Source of the DNA: Phaeosaccion multiseriatum
Lineage: Eukaryota > Ochrophyta, other classes
Direction of reading: 5' to 3'
Assembly: GCA_965112735.1 (NCBI GenBank)
Contig: OZ218950.1
Coordinates: forward strand, 6,820,001 to 6,884,000
DNA: 64,000 nt
Position 1 is the stretch's first letter. Every line of letters starts with the position of its first letter. The position numbers were made by a program, and so were the translations under genes. Positions 32,901 to 42,879 of the stretch are shown in pieces. The notes beneath the pieces were generated by a model. That model saw only the letters and a list, made by a program, of their open reading frames with translations, did no database searches and was not told the origin of the DNA.

Positions 32901-34635
32901 TGTAACTGCGGCTGCTCTTCTCCCTTCACTACATTGCCGAAACCCTCATTCCGGCTATTGCACGCCCCCCCCTTCACATAGTCGGGCTCGCCGTGATCTC
33001 TCTTGGGGCCACCTCGTCGCTCTCGCACTGGGCTCAGCTCTCTCGACGCCGCCCGTCCGCTCTCTTCTTCCCCGCCATCTGGACGCAGCCTCAATCGCGT
33101 ATGGTACGCCTTGAGGAGCGCCATCTTGACCCTCAACTGGTACAGGCGAGGAAGCGCAGCAGACTGCCGTTGCAGAAGCCTGTCGTAGAGCCCCAAAGTC
33201 TCCTCTGTCCACTCGCAGTGATTGCCCACCGTCAGTATACATCCGAGGACCTCGTCAAAGAGGTGACCATACGCGGAGGGCACAAGAGCAGCAGCAGCAG
33301 CAGCAGCAGGAGCGGCAGTTGGTAATACAGCCGCAGAGGCCAAGCTGCTGCTGCTGCCGCCCCCTCCTTCGCCCCCTCCCCCGTCCCTCTCGCGCGAGAA
33401 AAGACTCAGGAGCTCATCCACTGTGCCTCGGACTGCTTCGTACGCCTCTCCCATTGACTTGCTCGAAGATCCAAGTCCTCCTCCACCTCCACTTGCACTC
33501 TCGCTGGCCTTGAGAGTTACCCTGATTCTGGCGGCGAGCATGTGCGCCTTTTCTAGGGAGGAGGAGCAGGGCAGAGTCTCGAGGCGCTGTAGGATAGAGA
33601 GGGCCTCGAGGGGCTGGCCGCTCTCGTTGAGGCAGTAGGACATGGAGATGTATACGCGCTGCCGTCCACGGGAGAAAGAGGGAGAGGGAGAGGGAGAGGG
33701 AGATGGAGAGGGAGAGGGAGAGGGAGAGGGAGAGGGAGAGGGAGATGAGAGAGAGTGGTGAGGGTGGTGAGATGTGCAAGTCAGAAGGGCGGCAGTAAGG
33801 AACTGGGCCATCAGCCTGGATCATAGAACAGCAGACGAGAAGAGGGGGGACTAGTAGGAGTGGGGAGAGAAGAGCAAGTAGCCACTCTTAAAGGCGAGCT
33901 AGAGTACAGAACAGAGGGTGTATGCATGGCCTGCAACCGCCACCAAAGCCCCAGACTCGCTACGCACGCACCCACGCACCTTCCGCTTGTGCAGCTCCTT
34001 TTCCCCTAAAGAGGCGAGAGCCACCTTGAGCAGCTTTACTGCCTCTCCATGCTTCCTCTTGAGGTAAAAGTGCTCCGCGTGTGTGTGTGCTTTGCTGGAC
34101 ATTCGCTCGGCAATGCCAGACAGGAATGGAGGGGCCGGGTATGGAGCCGCGGCGGAAATGACTCGATCGCACAGCGCGAAGAGGTCCTGCCAGGTAGGGG
34201 GAGGGAGGGGGGTAAGGTCAAAGCGAGGTCAGGAGACAAAGGATCGGTGAGAATTAGTCAGGGCGAGGCAGAAGGGAAGGCAGCACAGGGGGCGCGTCCA
34301 CCCTTGACCATACTCGTCCTATAAAGGTCTTGGTATTCACCTCGTAGACAGCCAAGAGCGCCGAGGCGTTGTCGTGATTCTCCTGCCGAACGGCGTCCGC
34401 CTTGAGCAAGAGGCCTTCACTCATAGTCGCGATGACATCCTCTACCAACAAGGGCATGCGACTGGCTTGAGTCGCTCCCCCCCCACCGATTGCAGCCCCA
34501 GCCGCCGCTGCTGCTGCTTCACTACCTTGCCTCAGAAATGCGTCGGAGAGGGTGGAGAAGCATCGTGCTGCATCGTCGAAGGCGGCCACAGCGGCAGCGC
34601 GGTCTTCCGCCGCGTGGCGACACAGTAGGTTGCCT

Positions 34636-34710
<75 letters not shown>

Positions 34711-36130
34711 CGTGTGTGTGTGTGTGTGTGCGTGTGTGCGTGTGTAGCCGCAGCAGAAGCGGGGAAGGGAAAGGGCAGACAAAATATGCATCAAGAGGGG
34801 GCCAGCATGGCCCCAAGAGCAAAGACTAGCTCGTCTGAGAGGGGAGGAAGGGAAGGTCCCGCCTCATTATTGCCTCAGTCCCGCTTCAACACCCCCCCGT
34901 CCGACTCGCCTGCCTTGGCGAAGCAAAGACACAGATTGGCCGCGTCCTGGTCTGTGCGCAGGGCGGGTGGGCTGAGGCTCACGAGCAGCGCTGCTGAGAC
35001 TCTGAGATAGCCCACGACCTTGGCGTTGGTGGCGGTCGTGGGAATCCTGCGCACACTGTCACGGGATAGATGGTACGGTCCGGTATGGTATCACGGTATC
35101 ACACAGGCAGACACAAGCAGCGAGGTGCGATGGGTATACCTTAAGATCATCAGCTGCAAATGGAGGCAATCATAGCGAGTGGTGTGTGGGGGGCGATATG
35201 CGGTATTTAACTGCCATTAACTGCCATAAGCAGGTACTAGGTACAGTAGGAAGGGGGGCTGGGGGGGCGGGTGGGTCCAGACCATGTTAGAGACACTTAC
35301 AGCGCGGATCAAGACAGAGAGTGGCGAGTGGATCGAGCAATAAGTTTAGAGGGACGCAAGCAAGGCAGCGCAACATCGATATAGGATTAGGAAGGGGGGG
35401 GGGCTGCGAACACACTGTCGGTTCTCCTCACCTGTTGTGGATGCTCACCCCTTGAGCCACCAACGGCTCGATGGTAACGTATTCCGCCGACTGGTCCATA
35501 TGGTGCCGCTCGCGTTGCTGATGCAGCCACTGCTGTAAGCCCTTGACTTGGCGTCGAATATCTCCAAGTACCGTGGAGGCCTGGAGGTATTGAAAGGCGT
35601 GCGATGAAGGAAGGAGGCAGGGATGCGAAGCAAAGAGAAGCGAAGCAAGACCGGCAGACGACAGACCGCCCGGACGGTAGGCGCGGGAGGAGGGGCGCAG
35701 TAACTTAGGAGGGAGAAAGAGCCTGGTGAATGATAGAGGAAGAGCGGGCACAGCTCGCGTAGAAGTGGAATGGTTTGGGTTGGGGGGGGGGGGTGGGCCC
35801 GAGTAACGCCGCGCCCCGCGCCCCGCGAGTATGATCTACCTTCTACACCTTAACTCGGAGACTAACCTGCGCGGCTAGGCTGGGATCCTTCTTCCCCCGA
35901 ATCAGAGCGTCGACGAGGCGGTTCAGGCCCCTCGTTCTGTCCCTTAAAGGCAGGATGAAGTCCTCCGCTCGAGGCTGGGGGGGGGGGGGAGCCCCCGCAT
36001 TGGCGTTTGAGGCGCCAAAAGCAGCAGCACCAGCATTTCCAGGCGGGCAACCGCCTTCCTCAACCGTGAGTGGACCAGCCGAGGGAGTGGGAGTGGCAGC
36101 TAGAGGACGCCTTTCATCCCCCCGCTCCAT
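28240..36130 (-). CDS. TPR-rich protein, candidate SPO22/ZIP4/TEX11 meiotic protein
   Basis: A long multi-exon gene. First exon 36130-35867 (ATG at 36130), then 35580-35432, an exon from 35046 to about 34914, an exon downstream of 34635, later exons near 34185-33985 and 33665-32645, one at about 32450-32205, 31828-about 30030, and short exons down to the stop at 28240-28242. Helical TPR-type sequence recurs: SMSYCLNESGQPLEALSILQ, KAHMLAARIRVTLKAS, HAEHFYLKRKHGEAVKLLKV, TLGLYDRLLQRQSAALPRLY, RYEEGMVSLLWAFRVRP, SFLGLKEKARELVDTHRADF. The order and style resemble SPO22/ZIP4/TEX11, which act on the synaptonemal complex during crossover formation, but similarity is weak and any TPR protein is possible. 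Low-complexity inserts (Glu/Lys, Ser, Gly, Ala) are common. Intron 3 appears to use a GC donor (AG then GCGAGT), and a one-base break lies near 30030. Confidence 0.5.
28930..28946 (+). repeat. Dispersed 19-mer copy, diverged, in an intron
   Basis: CAGTTGGTAATGCATC after a CAGCAGC tract; antisense in an intron of the TPR gene. The 3' end departs from the consensus. Confidence 0.6.
29690..29901. repeat. CACACC/CACA repeat in an intron
   Basis: About 200 bp of CACA, CACCCA and CCACCATA repeats ending in a pure (CA) run just before the minus-strand donor region at 29902. Confidence 0.9.
30526..30558. repeat. (CCT)n coding repeat (poly-Glu on the minus strand)
   Basis: Trinucleotide repeat inside the large exon of the TPR gene, encoding an acidic tract. 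Similar tracts lie at 31380-31465. Confidence 0.85.
33316..33334 (+). repeat. Dispersed 19-mer copy in the TPR gene
   Basis: CAGTTGGTAATACAGCCGC, two mismatches to the consensus, after (CAG)n. Antisense to the gene, translated on the minus strand as AVLPTA. Confidence 0.85.
33672..33745. repeat. (AGAGGG)n run at an intron edge
   Basis: Hexanucleotide GGGAGA units immediately upstream (minus strand) of an acceptor in the TPR gene, forming its polypyrimidine tract on the coding strand. Confidence 0.9.
34637..34746. repeat. (TG)n microsatellite in an intron
   Basis: TG run with occasional CG steps. On the minus strand it is a CA run leading into the ACACACGTAG acceptor. Confidence 0.95.
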
Positions 36131-36415
36131 TTTCTGTTGTTTTTCCTCCTCGCCGGAGCGAGTTGGCGGGATCTCGCCCCCCCTCCCACCTCTTCCCGCT
36201 GCGGCTTCCCTACTTCTTAGCCTCTTCTCTGTAGACACCCACGTCAATGTCTGGGCTTTTCCTCTCCTCAAACTCCTCCTTGAGGCTGCTTTTTCCCCCA
36301 CGTTTCGAACGCTCGGGCAGGGCAAAATTGCTTACGCTTGGGCCCTTAAGTCAATGGAAATTGCTTAGAACTGGGGAGCGAGAGCTGCCGATCCATTGAA
36401 AAAAATCAAAATCTC
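36131..36415. promoter_or_regulatory. Shared intergenic promoter region, TPR gene and NSUN2
   Basis: 285 bp between two divergent start codons (36130 on the minus strand, 36416 on the plus strand). No TATA box is obvious. Bidirectional control is inferred from layout only. Confidence 0.45.
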
Positions 36416-38213
36416 ATGGGCAAAGGAAGAAGAGGGCGCGGGAGAGGACGGGGAGGGGGAGGGGGGGGAGGCCGGGGAGGAGGTCGAGGAGGAGGTCGAG
36501 GAGGAGGTCGGGGAGGAGGCCGGGGAGGAGGTCGGAGAGGCGGGGGAGATGGGAGAGAGAGGAAGGGAACGGATGAATGGGGGCCGAAGACGCCTATCTA
36601 CCGCAACATCTCGTACGAGGCGTACTACCAAGTGCAGGGCATCGCCGAGACGGCGCAGGAGTGGAAGGACCACATGATGCGCATGAGGATGGGGCTCCCT
36701 GCGAGCTTCCGGATCAACTCGACCTGTCCCTACGCCGACTTCCTCCAAAGCAATCTGCAGCAGTTCATGGGGAAGAAGCTGCAAGTGGAGGTCAACGGGG
36801 TGGCCACGGTATGTGTGTACGTTTGTGTGCTTGCAACATGGTGTGGGGGGCACCAAGATGGGATGTGTGGCCGCTCCCCTAGCTTCTGGGAACCTGGGGG
36901 CTCTGCCGCTGCAAGCTTGCGCCTTCACACCCCCTTCTCCCTCTCCCCCACCCCCTCTATTGTGCCTTCAGGAGGTAGGGGCTGTGACCCAATTGCCGTG
37001 GTACCCTGGGGGCATTGCCTACCAGCTTGGCTGTGAACGCAGAGTCATTCGCAAGAGTCCCGAGCTGAAAGACTTTCACCAGTGGTGAGTGAGCGAGTTT
37101 GGAGGGAGGACGTATCATCATGGGCAGACAGAGATGGCGCTTGATGTGGGGTAGTTCTGTGTGCCGTCGAGTGCCATCGAGTGGGCGCTTGCGTGGGTAA
37201 TGTTACCCCCCTGAGCCTTTACTCTTCGATCGCGTCCTCTCAGCAGTACCTCCCTTCATTCCTCCCTCCCTCTCTCTCTCCCTCTTCTCGCCCCCGACTA
37301 CTCTATGTACGCTCATGACCTTCTCCCTCCCCCAACCCCCCCTCTCCTCCGCTCTCGAGCTAGGTTCATGGCCCACACCGACAGCGGTGACATCACACGC
37401 CAAGAAGCCGTGTCTATGATCCCGCCCCTCTTCCTTGACGTCCAGCCGGGCATGAGTGTGTTGGACTCTTGCGCGGCACCGGGCTCCAAGACCGTACAGC
37501 TGCTGGAAATGTGCAGCCGGGGAGAGGAGGGAGGAGGTAAGAGTGGATCGGAGAGAGGAGGGAGCAAGCAGGGGCGGGTCGGGGAGAGGATTACGTGGCA
37601 CCCCTTTTTTGGCAGAGGGGAGGAGGCGTCATACACTTTGGAAGGAGAGGCTGGGCGTGTGGTAGAATGCAAAAGGACAGCTCACGTTTGACGGTTAGTT
37701 ACATCCTTATCTCTGGCCATCCCCCCCCCCCCCCTCCCCATGTGATGTTATCCTACACTTAGGCCCCAACGGAGGCTCGGACTCCATTGCCAATTTCGAG
37801 GGTGTGGTGGTGGCGAATGACGTGAACCGGGACCGTGCGTACATGCTGCACCACCAGGCCAAGCGCATCGCCTCCCCAGCCCTCATGGTCACACACTGTG
37901 CCGCTCAGCGTATGCCCAACCTTGGACCCAAGCCCGCCCGGGTAGGAGCAGGAGCAGTTGGTGATGCAGCGGCACCGTCACCCACAACTGATCGGGGGGT
38001 GTTTGACCGTTCCCTCGCCGACGTACCATGCAGTGGTGATGGCACCCTACGCAAGTCACCCAACATCTGGGGCAGCTGGGCCACGCAGACCGGCCACTCT
38101 CTGCACCAGCTGCAGCTCCAAATCGCATGCCGCGCAGCCGCCCTCACCAAGGTCGGAGGATTTATGGTGTACTCCACATGGTGAGTCAGAGTGTACGTAT
38201 GCCTGCGTGCGTG

Positions 38214-38259
<46 letters not shown>

Positions 38260-40956
38260 TCACTGACTACCTGCCTGCCTGTCTCACTGCCTGCCTCATT
38301 GCCTGCCTCACTGCCTGTCTCACTGCCTGCCTCACTGCCTGCCTACCTTGCCACCTGCCTTGCCACACTTCAGCTCACTCAATCCCATTGAGAACGAGGC
38401 GGTGGTGGCGGAACTGTTGCGCAGGGCCGGAGGAAGCTTGGAGCTGGTGGACTCGTCTGAACGCTTTCCCCAGCTCAAGCGGAGGAAAGGCATGAGGTGC
38501 GTGCGTGCGTGCGTACGTGCGTGCGTGTGTGTGTGTGCGTGCATATGTGGCTGTGTGTGTGTAAAGCGTAGGCTGAGGGGAGGGCGGCGGCGGGGGTGAG
38601 TGCACTGATCCCTCCCTTCCCGCGGACGAAAGGGGCACAGAGAATGAGACCCGAGGAAGCCGACTTGCTCACTCACAACCTCTCCCTTCCTCCCCTCCCC
38701 CTCCTCTGCCCTCTACCCGACGCTTCGTAACGCTCTCACTCCACAGCTCTTGGCACGTGCTGACGGACCATGGAACAGTGCGTTGGTTTGGGAAGGTCAA
38801 TAAGATCGACAAGGACGAGGCTAGGGCACAGAAAGTGGCGGCGGACAAAGCGGCAGGATTAGCAGTACAGGCAGCAGGAAAAGCCGCAGAAGCTGCAGCA
38901 GTAGCAGCAGTAGTAGCAGACAGTGAAGAGGGTGACAAGGGTGGCAAGGCCTTGACGCCAGTGGGCGGAGCTACAGAGGCGGCAGGAGGAGGAGGAGGAG
39001 GAGGAGGAGGGGGAGAGGGGGGGGGCGGTGCGGAGGCGAGCATGGAGGAGGGTGGTGATGGTGGTGGTGCCGCGGCAGCTACCGCGGCTACGGCGGCTAC
39101 GGCGGTTACGGCCGCTTCGACCAACGGAGGCAACACGGAGACCACTCCTCCTCGCCAAATGCTCTCTAACGACGACGAAGTCCCCTTCCATGAGAACCCC
39201 CTTGAGCATGCTAAGAGCCTGGGCTTCACACGCTATGCCTCACACGAGGAGGTCACCGGCGTCCAGCGTAAGGTCATCAAGGCAAGCTCCTTTCCTCCCT
39301 CTGCCGAGGAAGCTAAGTGGATGCGGCTCGAGAGGTGTATGCGTTTCATGCCGAACGATCAGGACACGGGAGGCTTCTTTGTGTGTTTGCTCAAGAAGAC
39401 GGGGCCGATTGTGTCTGGGGATGGCACCGGGGGCAAACCCGGCGATCAGCCTCAGAAGAAGGTGGAGAAGAAGAAGGAGGAGGAGGAGGAGGAGGAGGAG
39501 GGGGCAGAAGTGGTGGTCGCAGAGGCAGCCGGAGGAGAGGGTGCGGCGGAAGGGGTTGCGGCAGGAGGAGAGTCCCCGAAGAAGAAGAAGATGAAGACGG
39601 ACGGCAGTGAAGAGAAGGACTTGGAGGGCAGTGAGGAGAAGTGTAAGGCGAAGGACGAGGAAGAGAAGGACAAGGAAGGCATCGAAGGGCCTTACTACAA
39701 GGATCTGTTCTACGTGCCCATGCCGGAGGAGGAAGCGAAACGGCTGTGCGGCATGTTCGGCATCGCAGTAGCGGGCAGCGACAGCACCACCGCAGGCACA
39801 AGCAGCAGTGAGAGCAGCAGTCAAGAAGCCGTGACAAAGGCGCTGGACATTGGTCGGCTGTACCAGAGGGGCAAGGGCTCCAAGGTCATCTACTGGATGA
39901 CCGAGGTTATGAAGACCCTGTATCACGACTGCGAGCCCCACCCCAATCTGCCCATTGTCACCTGCGGAATGAAGGTGTTCGAGAAGAACTACTCGAAACA
40001 GGGGGCGGGCGGGGTCGGCACGGATGCGGAGTATCGCTTCTGTCAGGACGGAACCAAGATCTTGGAGCCTTACGTAACGAGGTGGGTAGTGATGGGGAAG
40101 GGGGGAGGTGGGAGCTTTTTGCTTCTTTACTCACGTGTACGCATGACCAATTGCTGTGGCTGTATGACCAACTGATACGGCGGTTGGCGGCCGGCCGCGG
40201 TCTTGCCTCTCATCTCCCCCGCTCACGCATCCATCTGCTCCCCTCCCCTCCCTTCCCTCCCGCTCCAACCACACACACACACACAAACATACACACACAC
40301 ACGAACATGCAGACGGAAGGCCTTCCTGGACGCCCGCTCGTTCTCCGTGGCGTGCGCCGGCAACACAGTGCCCATCTCCTCCTTCAACGAGGAGGCCGCT
40401 GCCGCCCTGCTGCCCCTGGGGGCCGGTGGGGCTCTGCTGATACATGAGGTGTGTCCTAACATTCCCTCTGTCTGTCTGTCTGTCTGTCTGTCTGTGCTGA
40501 TGACACTCTCTGCCCTGGTACCCTCGCTTTCTCCGTCCTGACACTTTTTATCTGTCCTGATAATACCCTCTGTCCTGACACACACTCTCTCTGTCCTGAA
40601 GCCCCCTCTCTTTGTCTTGTCCTGTCCTGACGCGCGCTCTTTCTCTGTCGTGACATACACACACACACTCTCTCTCTCTGTCCTGACACTCCTACCAGGT
40701 GGAGGCGGGGCCTCACAAGGGGCGCAAGCTGCGGATGTCTGTGTGGCGGTGCAAGCAGCCCCTCGTCAACGTGCTTGTCGACAAAGCCACCCTGGCGGCT
40801 CTCAGGACGGAGCTCAAGGCGTTGGGCATCTACGTGGAGCCGCCGCCGCCAGTTGTGAAGGAAGCCGAGGGCAAAGCCAATATGGAAGGAGGAGAGGCAG
40901 CAGCAGCACCAGCAGCAGTAACAGTTGGTGATGCGGTGGCTGGTGGTGGAGACTGA
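36416..40956 (+). CDS. NSUN2: tRNA (cytosine-5) methyltransferase, NSUN2/Trm4 family
   Basis: Nuclear SAM-dependent enzyme that makes m5C in tRNAs and other RNAs. Eight exons keep phase: 36416-36808, 36972-37084, 37364-37536, 37763-38180, 38374-38496, 38747-40081, 40313-40448 and 40699-40956. An RGG-like N-tail ([10 protein letters not shown], repeated GGGRG) precedes the core. Core motifs: [34 protein letters not shown]-binding [35 protein letters not shown] (motif IV Cys); and [15 protein letters not shown] (motif VI). The Cys of STC is built across the exon 4/5 junction. The C-terminal part has large Ala/Gly- and Lys/Glu-rich inserts (about 38850-39650), then [20 protein letters not shown]. 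Two copies of the dispersed 19-mer are translated as AVGDAA-type sequence. Confidence 0.93.
37955..37973 (+). repeat. Dispersed 19-mer copy in NSUN2 exon 4
   Basis: CAGTTGGTGATGCAGCGGC, one mismatch, translated AVGDAA. Confidence 0.9.
38202..38365. repeat. (CTGC)n-based repeat in NSUN2 intron 4
   Basis: GCGT then CTGC tetranucleotides and a CACTGCCTGC... derived unit fill the intron from shortly after the donor at 38181 to the acceptor at 38373. Confidence 0.92.
40922..40940 (+). repeat. Dispersed 19-mer copy in the last NSUN2 exon
   Basis: CAGTTGGTGATGCGGTGGC, three mismatches, after a GCAGCA-rich tract, translated TVGDAVA near the C-terminus. Confidence 0.85.
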
Positions 40957-41289
40957 TCCACCCTTCTCATGCGGCCCTGTCCTTCCCTGCACTAAGCTTG
41001 GCTAGTGCGTGTGTCTCCACATACTCTCATGGCGATGAGGGGATGGGAGGGGAGGGGAGGAGGGAAGGATGTGCCGTTCGATGGAGTGGAGAGGAGCTGG
41101 CTTTGGGCAGGTCTCTCGGGACTCTTTAGGATTTATCTAAGGCTCATGCTTGTAGTCATATAATTAAGTAACAGGTCTTTGAAGGAAGGGGGAAGAGGGA
41201 GAGATTGAGAGTTCACGGCGTATCACCAACATGCGTACTGGAAATGGGGGCCGCACGATCTTTTTTTTCTTTGCTTCTGCAACGCGCGG
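40957..41289. other. Intergenic, no gene seen
   Basis: Gap between NSUN2 and the next + strand gene. There is an AT-richer stretch near 41130-41170 and a T run at 41262; no coding signal. Confidence 0.5.
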
Positions 41290-42232
41290 ATGAGAGCGAC
41301 AAGTTTCTTGCCGTTGCTCGTTCTGCTGCTGTTGCGATGTAGCATTGCTGAGGGCTGGCGTCACCTCGGAAACATCCGCTGGCAGAACCAGCCCCGGTCT
41401 GCCTGGTGTCTTGCAGCGTCTGCCTCTGATGCTTCTGCTACTGCTACTGCGGTCAGGGGCGAGGATGCGATCAGTGCTTCAGTTGTAAGTTCATCTGATA
41501 CTGCCCTGCTTGGAAGGCGCCTTCCCTTGGACCTTCTCGGCGCAACCGAAAGCGATGCAACTCCTCGATTGTCTGAGACTGTCTCTCATGATCTGCGTAG
41601 GCTGGAGCATATCTTGACCAAAGACGCTAATCAAAGCGGACCGCAAGTGGGAGGAAGTACACCAAGTCATTTGCCCTGGGATGAATTGCATGAAGGCCCC
41701 CTTCTGGCCAGAAGTCTCGATATCGAGTTGAGCAAGGCCGTGAGAGCGAAGAGGTCAGCAATGAGGGCCAGGAATGCTGGCCTTCTCTCTGAACCAAGGG
41801 CAGGAGGAGGACACGTAGCCGCAGTTATCGAGGCTGAGAATGGCGAAGAAGAGCTGCCGCTTGCGCACTGCGCTACCCTGCTCTTTCTCGGGAGAGTGAC
41901 ACGCCACGTGAGAGAGCAGAAAAACGGACTCTATGCGTCCTTCAAGCATATCTGCAAGAAGAGGGGCCTGCAGCGGCACATTCGAGCCGTGGTGAGTACA
42001 CATAGAGTGGTTGCCTCTGCGATGCGAGAAACTCTTACTCCCTCAGGCTGATCATCCCGTCCAACTCCTCTCTGGTTTACACACTTGCTCACACCCACGT
42101 CACAGGAAGGGGGCTGCTACCCGAACTTGGAGACGATGATGGACACTTGGCTCGTTACTGTCGCCGTCTCCAGGAGCTTGCGCGACGCAGTGCTCCTCGT
42201 CAGCACCCACAATGCGCTGATGCAAGGAGGAG

Positions 42233-42269
<37 letters not shown>

Positions 42270-42832
42270 TGGTGATACAGCGGCAGTGGATGTACGAGAG
42301 GACTTCACTTGGGGCTTGAAACCCATACTGGAGCACTGCTCCGAGTCTCGGGAGATGATTGCTATGTACTGTGGGCTCTTTTCTACCTACTGGGGGGCCA
42401 CTCCCAACCCCCTCCTACGCCTTCCTTACAGCTCCATCAAGCGGGCCTTCCCCGGGGTGGAGAAGGAGAGGAAGAGCAGCAGGAGGAAGAAGGCGGCGAA
42501 GGCCGCTGCTGCTGGAGGCACTTCTATCGGAGCTGCCGCAGTAGAATCGAAGACGAAGCACTCCTTGTCTACTTTGCCACCCCCGACCAGCGCTGCCCTC
42601 CTGGGTGCTCGGCTGGCCTGGCCTTTGATGGTGCTTCCCTACCGATGGCACTTGAACTCGCTGGGGCCGGAAGCAGCAGCGGAGACTTCGCTCGACGACC
42701 TGGGCACTCTCCTGAGGCAGCTTATGGCGGTGAGAGTAGTGATGCCTCTGCCTTGCTTGACATTTGCTTGGCATTTGCTTGACATCTACTTTACTTGCTC
42801 GATTGCTGCGCCTGAGTCTGTGTATGTGTGTG

Positions 42833-42879
<47 letters not shown>

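Noticed and set aside
38669-39941. Minus-strand frames opposite NSUN2 exon 6
   Set aside because: Poly-Leu/Pro/Ser shadows of Ala/Glu-rich coding sequence.
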